Positions 33,777 through 43,115 of a stretch of 64,000 nucleotides of DNA are shown here, one piece after another; position 1 is the stretch's first letter; each line of letters begins with the position of its first letter. The DNA is from Carettochelys insculpta (taxonomy: Eukaryota > Chordata > Testudines > Carettochelyidae), in the NCBI RefSeq assembly GCF_033958435.1, contig NC_134137.1, forward strand, positions 63,876,001-63,940,000, in the 5' to 3' direction. A model generated the notes under the pieces. That model was not told where the DNA came from, made no database searches, and was given only the letters and a program-made list of their open reading frames with translations. Both the position numbers and the translations under genes were made by a program.

Positions 33777-35767
33777 GAGACACTGAATGTGAAATAGAAA
33801 GTACACAGAAGTTCAGTGCCCTTAACACCACAACCTGCTTACAATTAGTCTGACAAAATGCAAACAAAATTATAAAGTGATTTCAACAAAATATTGTAAA
33901 TGCTTCAGGTTACCACAAAATGTTAGAAGATGTTGTGATGTATTATGTCATTTTGTTATAACAGTATACCTCTGGCTTGATTTGCTCATTGGGAAACTCC
34001 ATTCAATATAGGCATGCATTCTTCCAATATCCTACACAATCAAACTTTACAACCAATTTGTCTCCTACACATAAGCTACTGGCTAAGCACAGCTCTCCTT
34101 CCCCTTCCTTCTTACCAGCAATAGCCTGCCCTGCACAAGTAAAAAATCAGCTGAGTATCTTTGCAGTGGCCCACACGATCCAGTGGCATCCTGCAAAGCT
34201 TGCCATTTGATCTCTTCATTTCCCTCCCACATACCATCCCCTGTTGCTCATATCCCACCTGTAATTAATCTTTTTGTCTCCCATTTCTGCCCGTTACCAT
34301 TTTGTGACTTCAGACTCTTCACAATGCCTTTCAAGTTGGTTTGCCAATAACGTCATAAGTATTGCAAACTTCACTTTACACAGACTTTTGCAGTGACACT
34401 GTCGTCTCAGGTCTAGGGGTGTAACCTAGGCAGATCTCCCAAATGCCCTTATTGAAGCAGTTTTATATCTTATTTAACACAATTTCCCAGTATGTAATTT
34501 GCAAAGCATACGTCAAGCCGAGATGCCAGATGATCTAGTTGTTAGGAGAACAGTAGCACTGACATCAAAGGTGTGAGGTGGTGCTTAGTAACCATGACTC
34601 TGCTTAGGAAGTGTGCAATCCAATAGACAATGCAAACCCAAAGCCTGATTTTAATAGGTAATGGTGATAAAGTTCTGTCCTGTACATAATATGTTCCCTG
34701 TCCTTTGTCCTTTCAATGGAAATAAGATGAAATGGATGATAATGTGCATATATACACCTAATTATTTCTATTGTCAAAGTGTGGTACCAGAGCTCAGCTG
34801 GAATCTGTAGCTACCATCTAAAAATCCTTATCACCTCTCATATTCTTATATAAATTATAGTCTTTCCCAAACCTCATACATCCTCATGAGCTTTAACTCC
34901 AAATCCTTAGACATCCTGTAAAGAGGATTATGGTATCTCATTTTGCAGCAGGATCTCTGAAGATGCAAACCGTAATATCAGAAGGCTAGTTTGATCCAAG
35001 TGTACTAGCTTGAGACTTTTATTCAGAAACACAGCTCCAAAAACTGCCTGTGTTCCTCTTTGGTTTTGGAATCAAAAGTCGAGATAAAAGGGAAGAATTT
35101 ACAAAGAGGAGGATGGGAATTTAGCAATGTAATTCTCATTAACCTCAGTTATAGAATATCCTTGGGTTCCATGAATGTTCGCATTTTATCCTGCTGTCAG
35201 TTACAGTATCATCCCTTGGAAGCTGGAGTCTGAATGGCTTCTTTATTTTTAAAGATATCCACACTGTGTTGGTTTGTTTTGGAAAAGCTGTTGAGGAGCT
35301 ATATTCATGACATCGAGGTATCAGATTACTCAGAGCAGCTCGGTGAGCCAGCACGTTTTTCTGGAGGCTGCTTTCTGTTCTGCTTTTCTGAAAAATGCCA
35401 CACACATTAAGTGGAAACCTGAGTGTGAAAAAGAGGAGACAAACCGACCCCTTCCCCCACCTTTGCCATTACAAGAGAGCTCTAGAAAGAAATACAGAGG
35501 AAGGTATGTCTTCCCAAGATAATTCAAACATAATTTCTAAAAACAAAACAAAACAAAACAAAAAATTAAAAACCCCCCTTTCAAAAGACCAAGCATGTCA
35601 GCTGTGATTTTAGGAGTCCATGAGATGACAATTTAATAAAACTGCTTCCACCAAGGGTGATACACTAGAAAGCAGGGCACAGTCTGAGTTTCCAGATCAT
35701 GCCCCAAGGGAAGTGTCTAGACAGTGTGGTGGGGAAAGAACCTGTCTCCCTGTCATGAATGAATGCC
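33777..35767. other. Unique AT-rich DNA, nothing identified
   Basis: No recognised gene. A short (AAAAC)n run lies near 35545-35565. Confidence 0.5.
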
Positions 35768-36038
35768 TGTAAAGGGTTAAAACCAGAGAGAGTGGGTTCT
35801 CTGTGGGAAGTAGCCAGATGAACTTGGAGTTACTCCCCCCCCACCGCCCCCGAGAGACATCCATGTGTGTCTTCCTGGGTTTTAAAGGTCTTTTCTTCTC
35901 ACTTGGTGGTGGCAGTGATCCCCCATTGTCAGGGAATCTGTGACCTTGGAAGCTTTATTAAGCAGAGCCTATAAAAGCAAGGTATCAAGGTTTTTGTGGG
36001 CCCCCACCATCAGCACAGAGTGGGGACCAGCCTTGACA
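35768..36038 (+). repeat. LTR-like repeat, short copy
   Basis: Starts TGTAAAGGGTTAAAACCAGA and ends CCAGCCTTGACA, matching the two ends of the longer repeat at 52961-54973 (AGAGAGAGTGGGTTCTCT; GGTGGTGGC; AGGGAATCTGTGACCTTGG; AGTGGGGA). It has TG...CA ends as in an LTR, with a TATAAAA at about 35970. No target duplication is visible, so the LTR call is tentative. Confidence 0.4.
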
Positions 36039-36595
36039 CACCCCCAACAAAGCTAACGGCTGCTGTGGAGCTGCTTCACAACTGCTACTACCCTGGAGCT
36101 ACAGTAGCTTCTACAGCTCCAATAACCCCTACTTACATATTCCTGGGTCCTCAGTCTCTGCCCGGACTCCCTGCCTGATATGAACCTGCCTTCAGACTTT
36201 CACAGCATGACTGTAACCACAGAACAGATCTTGTGCCGCAGAAGGACATAAGCCTTAAATTCTGCCCTCATGTTTGTCAGGAAAACTGCACCCCATCTAC
36301 TTCATGGGAAGACGTTGGCACCTGTGCAAGATTAACTTTGGCATTACAGGGGCTAATTCTGTAATAATTAATGCAACACAAAGGGAATGTGATCTAAACT
36401 GCAAGTGCCTGATCTCAGAGGTGCTGTGCACCCTCAGCATCAACTGGAGTTACAAGGAGATGTGAGCACTGAGCACCTCTGAACCTCAGATCCTAGATTT
36501 TCACATTCCCTGTTCACCCTGTAATCCCATGAAGAGGTAGCAAGATAAGTGGTTTCACGAGTATATCCCATGTGTATGAGTTCAGATGTGAACGT
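36039..36595. other. Unique DNA, nothing identified
   Basis: No recognised feature. Confidence 0.45.
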
Positions 36596-36970
36596 TAAGG
36601 CTACGTCTGCACCAGGACACTACATCAAAGTAGCCTATTTTGAAGTACCAACATCGAAATAGGCTACTTCAACACATATTGTTCACACATTCTCCGGGGC
36701 TGGTACTGTCGACATTCAACGTCAAAGTAGTGACAAGGAACATCACAAGGAGCCACCCTGGAAGGAAACGCGGAGCTTCCACACACACGAGCACTCCCCA
36801 TCAAAATAAGGGGCCAGGAAAGCCTGTGGACGGGGTCACAGGCTGGACAAGCCCTTCCAGGGCAACAGCAAGCCACTCCTTTAAAGGGCCCCTCCCAGAC
36901 ACACCCGGCCTGCACAGCACGAGGTCTGCAGAGCGCTAGCCATACTCCTGCAGACTGATGCACAGCAGCC

Positions 36971-38320
36971 ATGGATCCTCAGCAGCAGCAGCACCTGGAA
37001 GCCTTCCAGGTTGTCACCCAGGGAGCAAGCACCCTGCTAGGTGCTGCATGGGAGGCCACCCAGCAGCTCCTGGAAGTGGGGGCCTCCCAAGGGGCAGATG
37101 GGGATGCCCCTGACCACCAGGTTCCCCTCTTCCTCCCCTGCTGGGTGCTCTGCCGACTCTGGAGCTACCCCACCAGCTCCAAGTGGTGGAAGCAGCTGGT
37201 AATGGGGGAGTGGGATGACAACATGTGGCTGTGGAACTTACACATGCACTGGCAGAACTTCCTGGAGCTCTGCCAGCGGCTCACCCCCACAATGAGGCAC
37301 CAGGACACCCGGATGCGGAGTGCCCTCCCTGTCGAGAAGAGGGTTGCAATAGTTGTCTGCAAGCTGGCCACTCCAGACACCTGCCGCTCCATGGGACACC
37401 AGTTCTGAGTGGGAAAGGCCACAGTTGGGGCCGTCGTCATGGAGGTAAGGAGGCCTGGGCACGCACCCACTGGGGGTGGAGGGGCTGGGGAGGGGGCCAG
37501 GTGTGGGGCTGGGGAGGAAGGGGCTGGATGGGGGGGCGCCTGGGGAGGTGCCCAGGAGGGGGGCCTGGGGGAAGGTGTCTGGGGCACCCTGCACACCCTC
37601 ATGGGTACTTGCGTTCCCTCCCCACAGGTTGGCCATGTGCTCAATGCCATGCTGCTCCAGAGGGCTGTCTGAGTTGGTGACCTGGACGCAGCCATCACCA
37701 GCTTTGCTGTCATGGGGTTCCCGAACTGCTTTGGGGCCCTGGACAGGACCCACATCCCCATTCATGCCCTGGACCACAGCAGGGGAAGATATATCATCCA
37801 GAGGGGCTACCACTCCATGATTCTGCAGGTCATGGTGGACAGCTGGGGCCATTTCCAGGATGTCTATGTCGGCTGGCCCAGCTGTACACACGACGCCTGT
37901 GTCTTCCGGAGCTCAGTCCTGTGCCACCGGGTGGAGGCAGGGACCTACATCCCCCAGAGGGAGATCTCTCTGGGGGACACCACTGTGCCCCTCTGCCTTG
38001 TGGTGGATGCAGCCTACCCCGTCCAGCCCTGGCTCATGCGCCTGTACACTGGCCACCTCACTGCCAGCCAGGAGAGCTGCAACACCCAACTAAACCACGC
38101 CCTCCAGGTGGTGGAGAGGACCTTCGGCCGCCTGAAGGGCCGCTTGCGGTGCCTCCTTGCCCTCCTGGAGGTCGGCCTCCAGAACATCCCCCAGGTTGTG
38201 GGCACGTGCTGCACTCTCCACAACATTGTTGAGAGCAAGGGGAAGGCCTTTGTCCAGGGGCGGGCAATCGGCACCAGCATGGGCTTCCTCCAGCCAGCCG
38301 TTTCACACATCCCCCCATAA
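36971..38320 (+). pseudogene. PIF/Harbinger DDE transposase, broken
   Basis: Cuts and rejoins DNA at the element ends. The start MDPQQQQHLEAF is conserved at the matching place in the 682-bp copies (MDPQLPQQQ). The N-terminal exon runs to 37444, then a GTAAGG...CACAG intron of 183 nt (37445-37627, phase 0), then an exon to 38320. The catalytic core reads GFPNCFGALDRTHIPI (first D codon 37742), GHFQDVYVGWPS, VVDAAYPVQPWL (second D 38006) and ALQVVERTFGRLKGR (E 38114), so the DDE triad is kept. In-frame TGA codons at 37406-37408 (GHQF-stop-VGKATVG) and 37670-37672 (QRAV-stop-VGDLDAA) break it. The intron is inferred from motifs. Confidence 0.85.
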
Positions 38321-39621
38321 GGGGGTAGGGGTCCACGAGACCCTACGGGCCCATGTTGATCGGGGACCTCTGAGCATTTTCCTGGCCTTCCCCAGAGGGC
38401 CCCCCCACGCACACCACAGAATCACAGAATCACACAGAATCACAGAATCATAGGGATGGAAAGGACCTCAGGAGGTCATCTAGTCCAGCCCCTTGCTTCA
38501 AGCAGGATCAACCCCCACTAAGTCATCCCAGCCAGGACCTTGTCCAGCTGAGACTCAAAAACCTACACCTCTCCCTCTTCAACTTCAACTTCAGACCATT
38601 ACTCCTTGTTCTGCCATCCAACACCATTGAGAACAGTTTCTTACCCTCCTCTTTAGAGCTCCCTTTCAGTAAGCTGAAGGCTGCTACTAAATCAGCCCTA
38701 AGTCTTCTCTACTGTAAACTAAACAAGCCCAAATCCCTCAGCCTATCCTCATAGATCTTGTGCTCCAGACTCTTAATCATTTTTGTTGCCCTTCGCTGAA
38801 CCTGCTCCAGCAAATCCACATCCTTTTTATACTGGGGGGCCCAAAACTGGACACAATATTCAAGATGTGGCCTCAGCAGTGCCGAATAGAGGGGAATAAC
38901 TAGTTCTCTAGATCTGCTCGAAATGCTCCTCCTAATGCACCCTCATATGCCGTTAGCCTTCTTGGCTACAAGGGCACACTGTTTACTCATATCCAGCCTT
39001 TCATCCACCATAACCCCTAGGTCCCTTTCCGTCATACTGCGGCTGAGCCAGTCAATCCCCAGCCTGTAACAATGCTTGGGATTCTTCCCCCCCCAGGTGC
39101 AGGACTCTACACTTCTCCTTGTTGAACCACATCAGATTTCTTTTGGCCCAGTCCCCAATTTATCCAGGTCAGTGTAGCCAGACAAAGTCCCCCCCTTACA
39201 AGCCAGCTTGCTCGCTGCCCCGCCCCCCAACTAAAAAGCACACAGGGCACGGAAACGGCTGCTGACAGCACAGTCTTTGATGCCCTCATTGAGGCCCAGA
39301 TGTGCTAGCTTATCGTGACCCTGAAAAACAAAAAGTACAAATAAAAGGCTAACAGGCCAAACTATCAACATGAGAGGGGGAGGGACACTCAAGAAATCAC
39401 CCCAGCTGGCATTGATCGATATGATGCACACACACAACCATCCCAGAAGGAGAAGTGCCCCGCCCACACACAAAAATGTCCTGTACTCCTAAATTGCTTA
39501 TCTCCTGTCTTACAAGTGCAAATTAAGTAAGAAATGCCCTTGTAACAAACTGGCGTCACAAAAGACAGACCAGTGTGATCTGGCACCATAGATAAGAAAG
39601 AGAATACGTAACCCAAAGGGG

Positions 39622-39628
39622 TATAAAA
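39622..39628 (+). promoter_or_regulatory. LTR TATA box
   Basis: TATAAAA, about 450 bp into the LTR, with the polyadenylation signal about 400 bp downstream. The same pair is found, inverted, in the second LTR (48755-48761). Its position suits a U3/R promoter. Confidence 0.6.
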
Positions 39629-40020
39629 GGTGGGCCCAGCAAAACTCTAATTTTAAGTGCATTCCACCAACTACCTGCTGGTCGGGTCAGGTGATTGCCT
39701 CCCGAGGTCCACAACTGGGGACGCCCAACCTCGTATTCGTCTTTCCGCGGAATTGAGTGACCGATCCGGCTTGGCTACGCTGGTATCAAGAGACACAGAG
39801 AGGGTAAAATACACCCATGCTAGGTCTCTGACTTTTTTTGTGCACAGCTAAAGAATTAGAGCTCTGTAACTAAATGTCGTTGTGTCAAGGTATCATTGTG
39901 TTAAATGGTAACAGATATCTTTGTATTGGATTGTAACGTAACTTGTTAACACCTGTACTTTGCTAGCATATAAGAAGTAAACAATAGCCTTTTGTAACCA
40001 CACGCTTATAACTGTAGCTT

Positions 40021-40026
40021 AATAAA
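40021..40026 (+). terminator. LTR polyadenylation signal
   Basis: AATAAA, conserved in the second copy (reverse strand 48357-48362). Confidence 0.55.
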
Positions 40027-41843
40027 CTTGTAACTAGTTAAGCTCTAAGCCTGACCCTGTTATCCTTTTGTCACTGCAACACAGCCGGCACAACAAAAAG
40101 AACTTTAACCGTTTGGTTACTACAGCCTGGCCATGGGTGAGAGTGCTAGGAGCTGCCTGCTCTAACAGTAAAAAACTGGGTTGCTTAGGACCCAGGGAAG
40201 TACCTCACCGCACATTACCCGGCCACCGGCTAACAGTCAGTCTGGATTCTCTCTCTACCCTCCAACATATCTACCTCTCCCCTTAGTTTTGTGTCAATCG
40301 CAAACTTGCTGAGTGTGCAATCCAGTCTCTCATGCAGGTCATTAATAAAGATGTTGAATAACACCGGTCTCAGAACTGAGCCTTGCAGCACTGCGCTTGA
40401 AACCGACCGCCATCCAGATATTGAGCCATTGACCACTACCGATTGGGCCCGACGATCAAGCCAGCTTTCTATCCATCTTATAGTCCAAGGATCCAATCCA
40501 GATTTCCTTAACTTATGGACAAGAATGTTGTGGGATACCATATCAAAAGCCTTGATGAAGTCAAGGTATATCACATCCACTGATTTCCCTATGTCCAGAG
40601 AGCCAACCACCTTATCACAGAAGCTAATCAGATTGATCAGGCAGGAGTTGCCCCTGGTGAATCCATGTTGGCTACTTTTGATCACTTTCCCCTCTTCAAA
40701 GTGCTCCAAAATGGATTCCTTTAGGATCCCCTCCATTATTTTCACAGGGATTGAGGTAAGGCTGACCAGTCTATAGTTCCCTGGATTGTTCTTTCCTTTT
40801 TTAAAGATGGGCACTACGTTTGCCTTCTTCCAGTCATCTGGTATCTCCCCTGATCTCCAAGAGTCTTCAAGGATAATGGCCAAAGGTTCAACAGTGACCT
40901 CTGCCAATTCCCTTAGTACCCTGGGGTGCATTAAATCCAGACCCATGGACTTGTGCACATCTAGTTTTTCCAGATAGCTCAGAACTTATTCCTTCCCCAC
41001 AGATGGCTGCCCTCCACCTTCCCATACTGCATTGTCTAGGACTGTCATGTGGAAGTTGACTTTGTCCGTGAAGACTGAGGCAAAAAAAGCATTGAGTACT
41101 TCAGCTTTTCCTACATCACCTGTCACTAGGTTACCTCCCTCATCCAGTGACCGCCCCACACCTTTTCGGATAACCCATTTATTGTTAACATGCCTGTAGA
41201 AACCCTTCTTGTTACTCTTCACATCCCTTGCCAGCTGCAGTTCCAATTGTGCTTTCGCTTTCCTGATTACTGCCCGGCATTGGCCAGCCGTATGTTTATA
41301 CTCCTCCTTAGTCAACTGTCCATGTTGCCATTTCTTGTATGCATCCTTTTTGAATTTAAGCTGACTAAAGATTTTGGTTGCCTACCATGTTTGCATTTCT
41401 TACTATGCAGTGGGATGGTTTGTTCCTGTGCCTTCAGTAAGACTTCTTTAAAATACTGCCAGTTCTCTTGAACTCTTTTCCCCTTCATCTTCATTTCCCA
41501 AGGGATCCTGCTCATCAGTTCTCTCAGGGAGTCAAAGTCTGCTCTCCTGAAATCAAGGGTCTGTATGTTACTGTTCACCTTTCTGCCTTTTGATCGGATC
41601 CTGAAATTTATGATCTCATGGTCGCTGCAGCCCAGGTTTCCTCCCACTTCTATTTCTTCTACTAGTTCTTCCCTGTTTGTGAGCAGCAGGTCAAGTTGTG
41701 TATGGCCCCTGATTGGTTCCTTCAGCTCTTGTACCAAGAAGTTATCCCCAACATTCTCCAAAAACTTCTAAAAACAGCGTCCCCACTGCCCGCACACCGC
41801 CCCCCACAGCCCGCACACCATTCCCCCAACAAGCACAGATCTC

Positions 41844-41955
41844 GGGTTCTTTGGAAAATAAAACTATGGATATGCATATTGGTTCCAGTTTTTTTTGTGC
41901 ACATAAGACAGTTTATCAGTTTTCAATATCCATAGTTTTATTTTCCAAAGAACCC
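41844..41955. mobile_element. 112-bp fold-back element with perfect 30-bp inverted ends
   Basis: Arms 41844-41873 and 41926-41955 are exact inverted copies starting GGGTTCTTTGGAAAATAAAA. The 52-bp loop contains ATATGCATAT. The flanking sequence aligns with the Myb/SANT gene at 1225-1245 once this block is removed (CACAGATCTC then TCCGACCAGG versus CACAGCTCGGCCTCCGTCCAGG). So it appears to be an insertion, with TC or CTC as possible short duplication. Confidence 0.7.
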
Positions 41956-42116
41956 TCCGACCAGGAGGGGCCCTGCTGCTTTTTGGCTCCCCGTTTGGCT
42001 GCCAGGGGTGCCTGGGTCCCCTCAGGGGGAGCCCTGGGGGCACTCTGGGGACTGGCTCGATGCCATGGTGCTGGCTGGGGGGGTTGGGGTCTGTGGAGGG
42101 TGTGCAGGGTTGCCAC
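41956..42116 (-). pseudogene. Harbinger Myb/SANT gene, N-terminal remnant
   Basis: The minus-strand frame contains LAAKRGAKKQQGPSWSE, matching GKRQQGPSWTE at the start of the Myb/SANT domain in the copy at 697-1423. The domain is then cut by the fold-back element, with a few decayed bases beyond it before the CR1. The equivalent of the likely start Met is in a different frame, so there is also a frameshift. The C-terminal half is missing from this element. Confidence 0.6.
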
Positions 42117-42559
42117 GTGCGTGTGCTGCCACCTGCACGCTCTCAGCTTCCTGCCACAGGAAACCCAGGTCCATAATGCTTTAAGGGCTGCTGCATGCGG
42201 TGATCATAGAGCCCTGCAGGGGCTGGACAGCATGTCTCAGCCCCTCAGCTGATTGCCGCCATGCAGGATCCCGCTGTTTCGAAGTAGCAGGATACGGATC
42301 GTCTACACACACCGTACTTCGACGTTGAACAACAACATAGGACGCTATTCCCATCTTCGGATAGGAATAGCAATTTCGACATCTCACCGCCTAACGCTGA
42401 TTTCAATGTTGAAATAGCACACGGCATGTGTAGACGTGACGCGTGCTATTTCGACGTTGTGCCGGCTACTTCGAAGTAGCTGCTAGTGTAGATACATCCT
42501 AAGTGTAAACTCAAAAGATGTCGCAATCACCCGCAACAAAAGATGATGGGAAAAAGCAA

Positions 42560-42800
42560 ATGGAGGGGTTGTTGTCAGCTACAGGGCTGCAGCTTTGACA
42601 CTATAGCACTTTAGTGAAGATGCTACTCTGATGAGAGAGACACTCGCATCAGCATAGTTAATCCAACTTCCTGAAAGGGAAGTTGTCAGTGGGAGAAGCT
42701 CTCCTGGCTACCTAGTGCTGTCTACATGGGGAAGTTTGGTTGGTATAACTTCACCACTCAGCCATGTTGCTAAAAGCTGTGCAGTGTAAACAAGGTCTTA
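42560..42800. mobile_element. MITE fragment (GTGCTGTCTACATGG family)
   Basis: Includes CTAGTGCTGTCTACATGGGG, then GGTTGGTATAACTTCACCACTCAG and GTGTAAACAAGGTCTTA at the right edge. Related to 30931-31150 and, by its ends, to the GTCTACAC-type MITEs. Confidence 0.4.
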
Positions 42801-42849
42801 AGGGAGGTTTAAATTATTTTAATGGTGTATTTGCCATGGGACAAAGCAG

Positions 42850-43115
42850 GCTTAGGTCTTAAGAACTTAAGAACGTCCCGACTGGGTCAGACCAAAGGTC
42901 CATCTGGTTCGGTATCCTGTCTTCTGACAGTGGACAATGCCAGGTGCCCCAGAGGGAATAAACAGAACACATAACCATCAAGTGATTCCCCCTCCTGTTG
43001 CCCATTTCCAGCTTCTGACAAACAGGCATTAGGGACACCATCCCTGCCCACCCTGGCTAATAGCCATCGGTGGATCTAACCTCCATTAATTTATCTAGTT
43101 CTTTTTTAATGTTTC
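42850..43115 (-). mobile_element. LINE-derived repeat, probably another CR1 3' region
   Basis: Contains the widespread sauropsid repeat signature ACTGGGTCAGACCAAAGGTC, ATCCTGTCTTCTGACAGTGG, GCCAGGTGCCCCAGAGGG and CACCATCCCTGCCCA. I recognise it from memory as CR1-associated; there is no frame. Confidence 0.6.

Larger units (their letters stand above)
39173..40235 (+). mobile_element. Solo LTR of an endogenous retrovirus-like element, 1063 bp
   Basis: Begins TGTAGCCAGACA and ends CCGGCTAACA (TG...CA), flanked by GTCAG at 39168-39172 and 40236-40240. The flanking CR1 reads through once the LTR and one GTCAG are removed (compare 17180-17210 reversed). A TATA box is at 39622 and AATAAA at 40021. 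No internal viral genes remain. The short frame at 39657-39851 is also open in the other copy but looks non-coding. Confidence 0.9.
38500..41761 (-). pseudogene. CR1 ORF2 (endonuclease C-terminus and reverse transcriptase), inactive
   Basis: Reading from 41761: the endonuclease end (LDLLLTNREELVEEI, then the SDHEI catalytic motif), the linker, and the RT fingers ([31 protein letters not shown]). Motif [12 protein letters not shown] follows. Motif B is altered ([11 protein letters not shown] where active copies have [11 protein letters not shown]). Motif C reads FAIDTKL instead of FADDTKL, so the first catalytic Asp is lost. The LTR insertion at 39172/40236 then splits the frame, and the thumb and tail lie beyond it in degraded form (38500-39167). 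Confidence 0.85.
38416..41790 (-). mobile_element. CR1 LINE, 3' tail to endonuclease, inserted in Harbinger
   Basis: Starts with repeated CAGAATCA units (the CR1 tail read backwards) at 38416 and is collinear with CR1 up to about 41770. It is split by the LTR at 39173-40235. CGCACACC occurs just before it (38408-38415) and again at 41791-41798, a possible target duplication, although that 8-mer also recurs at 41812. It belongs to the same subfamily as the copy at 16803-18018. Confidence 0.85.
36599..42499 (+). mobile_element. PIF/Harbinger element with nested CR1 and solo LTR
   Basis: Left terminus GGCTACGTCTGCACC follows TAA (36596-36598). The right terminus, reversed GGATGTATCTACACTAGC, is followed by TAA (42500-42502). 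It holds a plus-strand DDE transposase pseudogene, then an inserted CR1 (38416-41790) that itself holds a solo LTR, then the remnant of the minus-strand Myb/SANT gene and the right end (41956-42499) with TTCGAAGTAG and TTCGACGTTG motifs. Without the inserts it would be about 2.5 kb. Confidence 0.85.

Noticed and set aside
37165..37891. 198- and 217-codon minus-strand frames
   Set aside because: Antisense shadows of the Harbinger transposase gene and its intron.
39657..39851. 64-codon frame conserved in both solo LTRs (also 48532-48726 minus)
   Set aside because: Conserved because the LTRs are nearly identical; no known viral or host domain and no separate support for translation.
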